Shown in pieces: positions 5,050-10,826 of a stretch of 10,826 nt of DNA (position 1 is its first letter; every line of letters begins with the position of its first letter). Under the pieces are notes generated by a model. It was not told where the DNA came from, searched no databases, and saw only the letters and a program-made list of their open reading frames with translations. Origin of the DNA: Maritimibacter sp. (GTDB lineage: Bacteria; Pseudomonadota; Alphaproteobacteria; Rhodobacterales; Rhodobacteraceae). Location: assembly GCA_003520545.1 (NCBI GenBank), contig DOUP01000145.1, positions 633 through 11,458 on the forward strand, written 5' to 3'. The translations under genes and the position numbers were made by a program.

Positions 5050-6555
5050 ATGTTTTCCAAGTACAAGAAACCTGGTGCCGGCAAGAAGCCCTCCTCCCGA
5101 GCACCCGCGCTGGAGACCGTGGCCAAGACCCCGGCCCCCACGTCCGAACCGACCGCAGCGCCCGCGCCCGCGCCCGCGCCCGCGTCCAGGGTCGAGATGC
5201 CGAAACCGGCGGCCCGCAAACTGCGTGCGAAAACAGACCGCGCGCCTGCCGAGGTCACGCCGATCGACAAGGAACGCAAGCGCAAAGAGCGCCTGATGGA
5301 GATCAAGCTGGAGCTGCACAAACAGCTTCTCGACAACCTGAACCTCTCCGCGCTGGAAAGCGCCCCGGAGAAGGAACTCCGGGCGGAAATTCAGTCGATC
5401 GCTTCCGAAGTGCTCAGCGAGATGAACGTGGTTCTGAACCGCGACGAACGTCAGACGCTGAACACGGAACTCTTCGACGAGGTCACGGGCCTCGGCCCGC
5501 TGGAGCCGCTTCTGAAAGACGATACTGTCAACGACATCCTGGTGAACGGGCCGAAGCAGATCTTCGTGGAACGCGACGGCAAGTTGACGCTGACCGATGT
5601 CACCTTCAAGGACGAACGCCACCTTCTGAGGATCATCGACAAGATCGTTTCCGCCGTGGGGCGCCGCGTCGATGAATCGAACCCGAGCGTCGACGCCCGC
5701 CTGCAAGACGGCTCCCGTTTCAACGCGATGGTGCCGCCGATCGCGGTGGACGGCTCGCTGGTTTCGATCCGGAAATTCAAGAAGGACAAGCTGGGCATCG
5801 ACGACCTGGTGAACTTCGGAGCCTTCAACGAACAGATGGCCGCCTACCTGCAGGCCGCCGTCGCCACCCGGCTCAACATCATCGTCTCGGGCGGGACCGG
5901 CTCTGGTAAGACCACAACGCTCAACGCGCTGTCCTCCTTCATCGGCGACAGCGAACGCATCCTGACCATCGAGGACACGGCGGAACTCCAGCTGCAACAG
6001 ACCCACGTCGGCCGCATGGAAAGCCGCCCCGCCAACGTCGAAGGCAAAGGGGCCGTCACCCAGCGCGACTGTCTGCGAAACGCGCTTCGGATGCGCCCGG
6101 ACCGGATCATCGTGGGTGAAACGCGGGGCGAGGAAGTCATCGACATGCTTCAGGCCATGAACACCGGCCACGACGGCTCCATGACCACGATCCACGCGAA
6201 CTCCGCCCGCGACGGTATCTCGCGCCTGGAAAACATGGTCGCCATGGCCGGGATCGAGATGCCGCTGAAAGCGGTGCGCTCCCAGATCGCCTCGGCCGTG
6301 AACCTCCTGGTGCAGGCCTCGCGCCTTCAGGACGGCTCGCGCCGCATGGTCTCGATCACCGAGATTACGGGCATGGAAGGCGATGTCATCTCCATGCAGG
6401 AAGTGTTCCGCTACGAACGCCTCGGTCTTGCCCCCGACGGCAAGATCATCGGCCGCTTCAACGCGACCGGCGTGCGCTCGCATTATGCCGAACGCTTCCG
6501 CCAGTGGGGCTATGACCTGCCGGCCTCGATCTTTGAACCCATGGCAGCGGAGTAA
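5050..6555 (+). CDS. cpaF: Pilus assembly/retraction ATPase CpaF/TadA
   Basis: This is the cytoplasmic hexameric secretion ATPase (type II/IV GspE-VirB11 superfamily) that drives Flp pilus assembly, and in some species retraction. The 501-residue protein starts with a basic segment and a Pro/Ala-rich, probably disordered region (about 10-70). A helical N-domain (about 70-170) follows, then the ATPase core. Motifs: Walker A GGTGSGKT (281-288), Asp box IEDTAEL (307-313), Walker B region RIIVGETRGEE (352-362, with E357) and His box GHDGSMTTIHANS (373-385). All catalytic elements look intact. ATG 5050 has AGGA (5038-5041) at 8-nt spacing, overlapping the tadZ stop, which implies translational coupling. 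Length fits the CpaF family. The Pro/Ala region contains a tandem hexanucleotide repeat. Confidence 0.97.
   Translation: MFSKYKKPGAGKKPSSRAPALETVAKTPAPTSEPTAAPAPAPAPASRVEMPKPAARKLRAKTDRAPAEVTPIDKERKRKERLMEIKLELHKQLLDNLNLSALESAPEKELRAEIQSIASEVLSEMNVVLNRDERQTLNTELFDEVTGLGPLEPLLKDDTVNDILVNGPKQIFVERDGKLTLTDVTFKDERHLLRIIDKIVSAVGRRVDESNPSVDARLQDGSRFNAMVPPIAVDGSLVSIRKFKKDKLGIDDLVNFGAFNEQMAAYLQAAVATRLNIIVSGGTGSGKTTTLNALSSFIGDSERILTIEDTAELQLQQTHVGRMESRPANVEGKGAVTQRDCLRNALRMRPDRIIVGETRGEEVIDMLQAMNTGHDGSMTTIHANSARDGISRLENMVAMAGIEMPLKAVRSQIASAVNLLVQASRLQDGSRRMVSITEITGMEGDVISMQEVFRYERLGLAPDGKIIGRFNATGVRSHYAERFRQWGYDLPASIFEPMAAE
5161..5184 (+). repeat. (CCCGCG)4 tandem repeat inside tadA
   Basis: Four exact back-to-back CCCGCG units encode Pro-Ala four times in the N-terminal linker of the TadA/CpaF ATPase (residues 38-45). 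Changes in unit number would stay in frame and alter only linker length, so any slippage would be tolerated. Low complexity of this sort is common in high-GC genomes. Confidence 0.85.
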
Positions 6556-6560
6556 CCCCC

Positions 6561-7529
6561 ATGCCGTTTTCGAGTGACTTCATTATATACGGGATCATCT
6601 TCATCGCCGTGCTTTTGCTCGTCGAAGGGGTCTACCTGACCATTTTCGGGAAGTCGATTTCGCTCAACAGCCGGGTCAATCGCCGCCTCGACATGCTGGA
6701 AAAAGGCACGGCACGCGAACAGGTTCTGGAGCAACTCCGCAAGGAAATGCACCAGCACATGAACGCGAAGGGCATCCCGCTCTACTCGCTTCTCGCCGAA
6801 AAGGCGCAGAAGGCGAACATCGCCTTCACGCCCCAGCAGATCATGATGCTGATGGGCGGTGTCTCGGTCGTGGCCTACCTCGGTCTGACCATGGGCACCT
6901 CCGCCACCATGGGCGTGCGCCTGCTTCTGGGTGTCGTCATGGGCGTGGGCGGCGTGTTCATCTGGATCAACAACAAGGCCAAGAAGCGCATGGAGATGTT
7001 TGAAGAGCAACTCCCCGATGCCGTCGAACTCATGGTGCGCTCGCTGCGCGTTGGCCACCCGTTCTCCTCGGCCATTCAAATCGTTGCCAAGGAAGTGCCC
7101 GATCCGCTCGGCTCGGAAATCGGCGTGATCGCGGACGAAAGCGCTTATGGCCGCGACGTGGGCGAGGCGCTGAAAGCCATGGCCGAACGGCTCGACATGC
7201 AGGACTTGCGCTTCCTCGCGGTTGCCGTGACCATCCAGCAGCAATCCGGCGGCAACCTTGCCGAAGTGCTGGACGGTCTCGCCAAGGTGATCCGCTCCCG
7301 CTTCAAGCTCTTCCGCCGTGTGAAAGCGATCACGGCCGAGGCCAAGTGGTCTGGCACCTTCCTCTCGGGCTTCCCCGTGCTGGCGGAGGTGATGATCAAC
7401 GTGATCCAGCCCGGCTACTACGACGACGTGAAAGAAACCGGTGCGTTCATTCCCGCGGCCCTCGTCTGCCTCGGCTTCCTGATCGCCAACTATTTCGTCA
7501 TGCGCATGCTGACGAACATCAAGGTCTGA
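6561..7529 (+). CDS. tadB: Tad inner-membrane platform protein TadB
   Basis: TadB is one of two GspF-family inner-membrane proteins that form the platform on which TadA acts. The 322-residue protein has a transmembrane helix at about 7-28. A soluble segment (about 29-92) is followed by a hydrophobic hairpin at about 93-132. The T2SSF domain begins at LPDAVELM (151-158) and includes the family run SGGNLAEVLDGL. Hydrophobic segments at about 255-280 and 292-318 end the protein, with a short basic tail. ATG 6561 has GGAG (6549-6552) at 8-nt spacing, lying at the end of tadA. It sits 5 nt after the tadA stop and 10 nt before tadC, which is the usual arrangement. TadB is told from TadC by gene order and by the longer N-terminal region. 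Confidence 0.94.
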   Translation: MPFSSDFIIYGIIFIAVLLLVEGVYLTIFGKSISLNSRVNRRLDMLEKGTAREQVLEQLRKEMHQHMNAKGIPLYSLLAEKAQKANIAFTPQQIMMLMGGVSVVAYLGLTMGTSATMGVRLLLGVVMGVGGVFIWINNKAKKRMEMFEEQLPDAVELMVRSLRVGHPFSSAIQIVAKEVPDPLGSEIGVIADESAYGRDVGEALKAMAERLDMQDLRFLAVAVTIQQQSGGNLAEVLDGLAKVIRSRFKLFRRVKAITAEAKWSGTFLSGFPVLAEVMINVIQPGYYDDVKETGAFIPAALVCLGFLIANYFVMRMLTNIKV

Positions 7530-7539
7530 GGACACGACC

Positions 7540-8517
7540 ATGTTCGATACGCTCTCCCAACTGATGACCGACACGCTCGGACCGTTCGGCCCACTTTTCC
7601 TGATCGGCGGCCTTGGGTTCTTGCTGATCATCGGCGTGATCCCCTTCGTTCTGAACCAGAAAGAAGACCCGCTGACCAAGCTGAAGAAACAGCAACAGTC
7701 CGGCGTGCATCTGGACGACCAGATGGCGCTTCGCAAGTCGCATGGCGGCATGGGACAGAAGCTGGAAAAATACAAAGGCTTCCTCGAACCCGCTGACAAG
7801 GAAGAGTATTCCGCGATCCAGCTGAAGCTGCTTCAGGCTGGCTATCCCGGCAAGAACGCGGTTCGGACCTATCACTTTGCGCAATTCGCCCTGGGTATCG
7901 GGCTTTTGGTGGCGGGTCTGCTCTACGGCTTTCTCGTCAACGACGCAGAGACCACCACCCAGCGCACGATCCTTACGATTATCGTCCCCGGTGCCGTGGG
8001 GTATATGGCACCGAAGTATTGGGTCACGCGCCGGGTGGAGGCCCGCAAGGAAGAGATCGTCAACGGCTTCCCCGATGCGCTCGACATGATGCTGGTCTGC
8101 GTCGAAGCCGGACAATCGCTTGACCAGTCGATCATGCGCGTGGCCGGTGAAATCCGGGCCGGCTATCCGGCACTGGCCGACGAATTCCAGATCGTCTCGC
8201 ACGAGGTGAAAGCGGGTAAGGACCGGATGCAGGTGCTTCGCGACATGGGCGAACGCTGCGGCGTCACCGACGTGGCCTCCTTCGTGACGGTGCTGATCCA
8301 GTCGGCTTCTTTCGGTACCTCCATCGCCGAGGCGCTGCGGATTTATGCGGGTGAGATGCGCGACAAGCGGGTGATGCGGGCCGAAGAGAAGGCAAACACC
8401 TTGCCCACGAAGATGACACTTGCCACAATGCTGCTGACCGTGCCGCCGCTGCTCATCATCCTGATCGGCCCGGCCGTCTACGAAGTGTACAAGACGCTGA
8501 AGAACGTCAGTTTGTAA
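7540..8517 (+). CDS. tadC: Tad inner-membrane platform protein TadC
   Basis: TadC is the second GspF-like platform protein, partner of TadB. The 325-residue protein has a first membrane helix at about 17-40. A charged cytoplasmic stretch (about 41-105) precedes two hydrophobic segments (about 108-130 and 140-160). The T2SSF domain starts near FPDALDMML (177-185), with EAGQSLDQSI and the SFGTSIAEAL run typical of TadC. A C-terminal membrane helix lies at about 293-318. ATG 7540 has GAGG (7528-7531), overlapping the tadB stop, at 8-nt spacing. Its stop codon is followed at once by a pair of overlapping hairpins ahead of tadD. Confidence 0.94.
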   Translation: MFDTLSQLMTDTLGPFGPLFLIGGLGFLLIIGVIPFVLNQKEDPLTKLKKQQQSGVHLDDQMALRKSHGGMGQKLEKYKGFLEPADKEEYSAIQLKLLQAGYPGKNAVRTYHFAQFALGIGLLVAGLLYGFLVNDAETTTQRTILTIIVPGAVGYMAPKYWVTRRVEARKEEIVNGFPDALDMMLVCVEAGQSLDQSIMRVAGEIRAGYPALADEFQIVSHEVKAGKDRMQVLRDMGERCGVTDVASFVTVLIQSASFGTSIAEALRIYAGEMRDKRVMRAEEKANTLPTKMTLATMLLTVPPLLIILIGPAVYEVYKTLKNVSL

Positions 8518-8555
8518 GGGCAAGCCACGACTTGCCCGAACCAGGGGGCAAGTCG
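8518..8555 (+). promoter_or_regulatory. Two mutually exclusive hairpins over the tadD ribosome-binding site
   Basis: Hairpin A: GGGCAAG (8518-8524) pairs with CTTGCCC (8531-8537), a 7-bp stem with a 6-nt loop. Hairpin B: CGACTTGCCC (8528-8537) pairs with GGGCAAGTCG (8546-8555), a perfect 10-bp stem with an 8-nt loop. Both use bases 8531-8537, so only one can form at a time. Hairpin B locks up half of the tadD ribosome-binding site AGGGGG (8543-8548) and ends one base before the GTG start. Hairpin A would leave it free. Neither stem is followed by a T-run. The pairing is seen directly; a control function is inferred. Confidence 0.6.
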
Positions 8556-8556
8556 A

Positions 8557-9141
8557 GTGGGCATCACGGCCAAACTCATCATCACGCTGCTCGCGGGCGC
8601 CCTGCTCGCGGGCTGCGGTGCATCTGGCGGGGGCGGTCTGGGCAACCGCGCGACCGATGGCGCCTATGCGCCCGACGCCCTGCCCGCCGGTGCCGACAGC
8701 GTCGACGGGCTGCTCGTCGGCCACCGCCTGATGGAAGCCGGCGAATACGAGCTCGCGCTCAAGGCCTACCTGCGGGCCGCCGCCGAAGACGGGATCAGCG
8801 TCGACACCCTCTCTGCGCTTGGCTCGGCAAACCTCCGGCTGGGCCGTCTGGGCCAGGCTGAACGCCTGTTGCGACAGGCCGTGAAAGAGGACCCGACCTT
8901 CGCCCCCGCCTGGAACAATCTCGGCGTGGTTCTGATCGAAACGGGTCAGATTGGCGAGGCCGTGCGCGTCTTCAAGATCGCCTTCGGCGAGGACAGTGGC
9001 AAATCGGACTCCATCCGTGAAAACCTCAACCTAGCGCTCGCAAAACAGGAAAACCTTGCTTATGATGGCGGGGAACAACCTGTGGAATTCGCCCTGATGC
9101 GCCGCGGTAAAGGAGACTACCTCCTGCTCGGCGCGAACTAA
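8557..9141 (+). CDS. tadD: TPR lipoprotein, TadD-like
   Basis: TadD is a TPR lipoprotein thought to act as a pilotin or assembly factor for the Tad secretin. The 194-residue protein has a short signal peptide with lipobox LAGC (C20), a Gly-rich tether (21-30) and three TPR units at about 50-79, 82-113 and 116-145. The second and third carry clear TPR spacing (LSALGSANLRLGRLGQAERLL; APAWNNLGVVLIETGQIGEAV). The C-terminal 40 residues are not TPR-like. The GTG at 8557 is supported by AGGGGG (8543-8548) at 8-nt spacing and by the correctly placed lipobox. It follows tadC by 39 nt containing two competing hairpins. Family assignment is secure; pilotin function is inferred from the family. Confidence 0.88.
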   Translation: MGITAKLIITLLAGALLAGCGASGGGGLGNRATDGAYAPDALPAGADSVDGLLVGHRLMEAGEYELALKAYLRAAAEDGISVDTLSALGSANLRLGRLGQAERLLRQAVKEDPTFAPAWNNLGVVLIETGQIGEAVRVFKIAFGEDSGKSDSIRENLNLALAKQENLAYDGGEQPVEFALMRRGKGDYLLLGAN

Positions 9142-9219
9142 GCACCACCTCCAAGGCAAAAAGGTGCACGTCAGAGAAGCGGGTCCACGCGAGGAGAGCA
9201 GGAAAAGGACGCAGGCAAA

Positions 9220-10083
9220 ATGCGCCACCCCATTCTATCCATTGCCGTCTTGAGCGGTGTCGTCATGCTCGCCGGGTGCGAGCAGAACATGGACGACGAA
9301 GAGGTCGAACGCGCCGTCGCAGGCGTGAACGTGGTGGATGAGAGCAATCTCAACGACATCATGCTGACCGTCGGCGACCCCGAAGAAGCGGTCGCCTATT
9401 TCAAACGCGCCGTAAGCCAGAACCCGGATCGCATCGACCTCAAGCGCGGCCTCGGAAAATCGCTGGTTCGCGCAGGTCACGCCTCCGAGGCGGCCCGCGT
9501 CTGGGCCGAGGTGGTGGCCAGCCCCGAAGCAACGGCGGCAGACCGCGTGGAACTGGCCGACGCCTATATCCGCTCGGGCGACTGGGCCAAGGCCAAGACC
9601 GAGTTGAACAAGGTTCCGCCCACCCACGAGACCTTCAAACGCTACAAGCTCGAAGCCATGGTGGCCGACAGCGAAGAAGACTGGAAACGGGCCGACAGTT
9701 TCTATGAAACCGCTGTTGGCCTGACGACCCAGCCCGCGGGCACGCTCAACAACTGGGGCTACTCCAAGCTCACGCGCGGCGATTTCCGCGGGGCCGAGGC
9801 GCTCTTTGGCGATGCGATCGGTTACGACGACAAGATGTTCACCGCCAAGAACAATCTCGTCATGGCACGGGGCGCGCAGGGCAAATACGAATTGCCCGTG
9901 GTGCCCATGAGCCAGATCGAACGCGCCCAGCTTCTGCACACCATGGCGCTCTCCGCGATCAAGCGCGGCGACGTGGTGATGGGCCGGACGCTCCTTCAGG
10001 AAGCGATCGACACCCACCCGCAGCACTTCGAAGAAGCGGTCCGCGCCATGCGGGCGCTTGAATCCAACGTGTCGAACGGCTGA
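9220..10083 (+). CDS. Second TPR lipoprotein of the tad locus
   Basis: This 287-residue lipoprotein has a signal peptide ending in lipobox LAGC (C20), followed by Glu at +2 and an acidic tether (QNMDDEEVE). Several TPR-like units follow: about 53-86 (PEEAVAYFKRAV), 87-120 (AGHASEAARVWAEVV), 121-155 (ADAYIRSGDWAKAKTEL) and 155-235 (NNWGYSKLTRGDFRGAEALF). A final helical pair lies near the C-terminus (about 240-280). It is adjacent to tadD but is not a simple duplicate: it is about 90 residues longer, with more repeats. It probably works in the envelope with the secretin or platform; the precise role is unknown. ATG 9220 has AAGGA (9205-9209) at 10-nt spacing. A 78-nt gap separates it from tadD, and only 4 nt separate it from the peptidase gene. 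Confidence 0.85.
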   Translation: MRHPILSIAVLSGVVMLAGCEQNMDDEEVERAVAGVNVVDESNLNDIMLTVGDPEEAVAYFKRAVSQNPDRIDLKRGLGKSLVRAGHASEAARVWAEVVASPEATAADRVELADAYIRSGDWAKAKTELNKVPPTHETFKRYKLEAMVADSEEDWKRADSFYETAVGLTTQPAGTLNNWGYSKLTRGDFRGAEALFGDAIGYDDKMFTAKNNLVMARGAQGKYELPVVPMSQIERAQLLHTMALSAIKRGDVVMGRTLLQEAIDTHPQHFEEAVRAMRALESNVSNG

Positions 10084-10087
10084 CCGG

Positions 10088-10612
10088 ATGCTGAGCGTGC
10101 AGCCCGCCCTCGCCGGTTGGATTTTCCTGCCGTTCGTCACCGTTATCGGGCTTTGGGTCGCGAAAAGCGACCTGGCGACGATGAAGATCCCGAACAAGGC
10201 CGTCGTGTCACTCTTCGCGGTCTTCGTCGCCACCGGCCTCGCCATCACGCTTCTCGGTGGTTTCACCTGGGCCGAATATGGCTGGCGCTACGCGCATCTC
10301 GTCGTGGTTCTGCTGATCGGTTTCGTGATGAACGCCGCCGGTCTGATGGGCGCGGGCGACGCGAAATTCGCCGCCGCCATGGCCCCCTTCATCGCGCTCG
10401 GGGACTGGGGCAGTTTCGCCCTGATCCTCTCCGTCGCGATCCTTCTGGGCTTCCTGATCCACCGTATCGCGAAGCGTATCCCCTTCGTGCGCCGCAAGAC
10501 GCCCGATTGGGAAAGCTGGGAGCGCAACGATTTCCCGATGGGCCTTTGCCTCGGCACGGCGCTCATCGCTTACGTGCTGATGGTCGCGCTCGGCGGCACC
10601 GCGAGCGCCTGA
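10088..10612 (+). CDS. tadV: Prepilin peptidase, TadV/CpaA type (A24 family)
   Basis: This inner-membrane aspartic protease cleaves the leader of Flp prepilin and TadE/F-type pseudopilins. The 174-residue protein has the two catalytic aspartates of family A24: D28 in AKSDLATMKIPN and D91 in the GAGD motif (88-91). Hydrophobic segments lie at about 8-25, 38-56, 64-82, 95-118 and 155-172. It lacks the cytoplasmic N-methylation domain of the large PilD enzymes, as expected for TadV. ATG 10088 is chosen over an upstream TTG at 10058 because it lies 4 nt after the preceding stop, consistent with coupled translation, and avoids a polar extension. Its own ribosome-binding site is weak (CCGG just upstream). 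The gene is last in the operon instead of next to a pilin gene. Confidence 0.93.
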   Translation: MLSVQPALAGWIFLPFVTVIGLWVAKSDLATMKIPNKAVVSLFAVFVATGLAITLLGGFTWAEYGWRYAHLVVVLLIGFVMNAAGLMGAGDAKFAAAMAPFIALGDWGSFALILSVAILLGFLIHRIAKRIPFVRRKTPDWESWERNDFPMGLCLGTALIAYVLMVALGGTASA

Positions 10613-10641
10613 CATAAAACACTGAAAACCCAGAACAAAAA

Positions 10642-10673
10642 GCCCGGACACCGCAACGTCCGGGCCTTTCTTT
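10642..10673. terminator. Probable bidirectional terminator between convergent genes
   Basis: GCCCGGAC (10642-10649) pairs with GTCCGGGC (10658-10665) around an 8-nt loop. On the + strand the stem is followed by a broken T-run (CTTTCTTTC). On the - strand it is followed by TTTTTG (complement of the A-run at 10637-10641). It ends the tadZ-tadV unit from the left and the partial gene from the right. Confidence 0.88.
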
Positions 10674-10692
10674 CGCCGTCGGGGTCTGCCCC

Positions 10693-10826
10693 TCATTCCG
10701 GCATCGAACGGATGTCCCCGATCTCGTAGAGAATGAACAACTCCGTGCGCGCCACTTCCGCAAGGTCCACGTCGGCGCCGTCCACGGCGGGTATCTCGTT
10801 GCCGTCCTCGTCCTCATCCGCAGGCG
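10693..10826 (-). CDS. C-terminal end of an acidic hypothetical protein (partial)
   Basis: An open - strand frame runs from the right edge to a TGA at 10693-10695, giving the last 43 residues of a protein that begins outside the window. The tail is strongly acidic: 14 Asp/Glu against 2 Arg, including DEDED near the edge, and it ends in IGDIRSMPE. Support for coding: the codons are GC-rich at the third position like the neighbours, and the stop is followed 20-50 nt later by a good - strand terminator. I do not recognise the family. It is convergent with tadV and need not be part of the pilus system. Confidence 0.65.
   Translation of the reverse strand, partial: PADEDEDGNEIPAVDGADVDLAEVARTELFILYEIGDIRSMPE

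Noticed and set aside
5029..6483. Very long - strand frame (484 codons) opposite tadA
   Set aside because: Same composition artefact; the + strand frame has every ATPase motif intact.
6510..8724. Two long overlapping - strand frames opposite tadB, tadC and tadD
   Set aside because: They overlap clear GspF-family genes and show no domain, no matching ribosome-binding site and unnatural His/Asp-rich composition.
9142..9167. GCACC/GGTGC hairpin after tadD as a terminator
   Set aside because: Only five pairs around a long loop, with no T-run after it.
9235..10266. Long - strand frame (343 codons) opposite the second TPR gene
   Set aside because: Shadow of a lipoprotein gene with a clean signal peptide and TPR units.
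10563..10817. - strand frame of 84 codons across the terminator
   Set aside because: It runs straight through a strong terminator and into tadV, with Arg/Ser-rich composition. The frame ending at 10693 is the better reading.
1..10826. CRISPR arrays, tRNA or rRNA genes, insertion sequences, toxin-antitoxin pairs
   Set aside because: No regularly spaced repeats, RNA gene signatures, transposase motifs or terminal repeats were seen.

Overview
The window is high-GC, densely packed DNA that encodes most of a tad (tight adherence, Flp-type IVc pilus) assembly locus. It looks alphaproteobacterial, most likely Rhodobacterales. That placement is inference. It rests on the gene order cpaB, cpaC, OmpA-like lipoprotein, cpaE/tadZ, cpaF/tadA, tadB, tadC, two TPR lipoproteins, TadV-type peptidase, on the strongly GC-biased third codon positions, and on the CpaB/CpaC/CpaE-like protein types. 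All ten complete genes are on the + strand.

Layout. Bases 1-238 are non-coding and rich in inverted repeats; they probably hold the terminator of an upstream gene and the leader of cpaB. A first block (239-3501) encodes envelope parts: the periplasmic CpaB/RcpC, the secretin CpaC/RcpA, and an OmpA-domain lipoprotein. An unusual 285-nt structured gap separates cpaB from cpaC. A strong intrinsic terminator (3537-3567) and a 215-nt leader then separate this block from a second one (3783-10612): TadZ/CpaE, the TadA/CpaF ATPase, the TadB and TadC inner-membrane platform proteins, two TPR lipoproteins (TadD-like) and the TadV/CpaA prepilin peptidase. This block is tightly spaced (4-78 nt between genes) and ends at a probably bidirectional terminator. 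Beyond it is the C-terminal end of a convergent, acidic, unrecognised protein on the - strand.

How it works together. The peptidase matures prepilins. TadA powers assembly on the TadB/TadC platform. TadZ localises the machine. CpaC forms the outer-membrane pore with CpaB, and the OmpA-like lipoprotein and TadD-type lipoproteins probably serve as peptidoglycan anchor and secretin pilotins. The Flp pilin and the TadE/F/G pseudopilins are not in this window.

The machinery is a known system; I see no wholly new one. The points most worth a second look are in the non-coding DNA: two mutually exclusive hairpins covering the tadD ribosome-binding site, a bipartite block shared by the cpaB and tadZ leaders, and the dyad-rich cpaB-cpaC gap.
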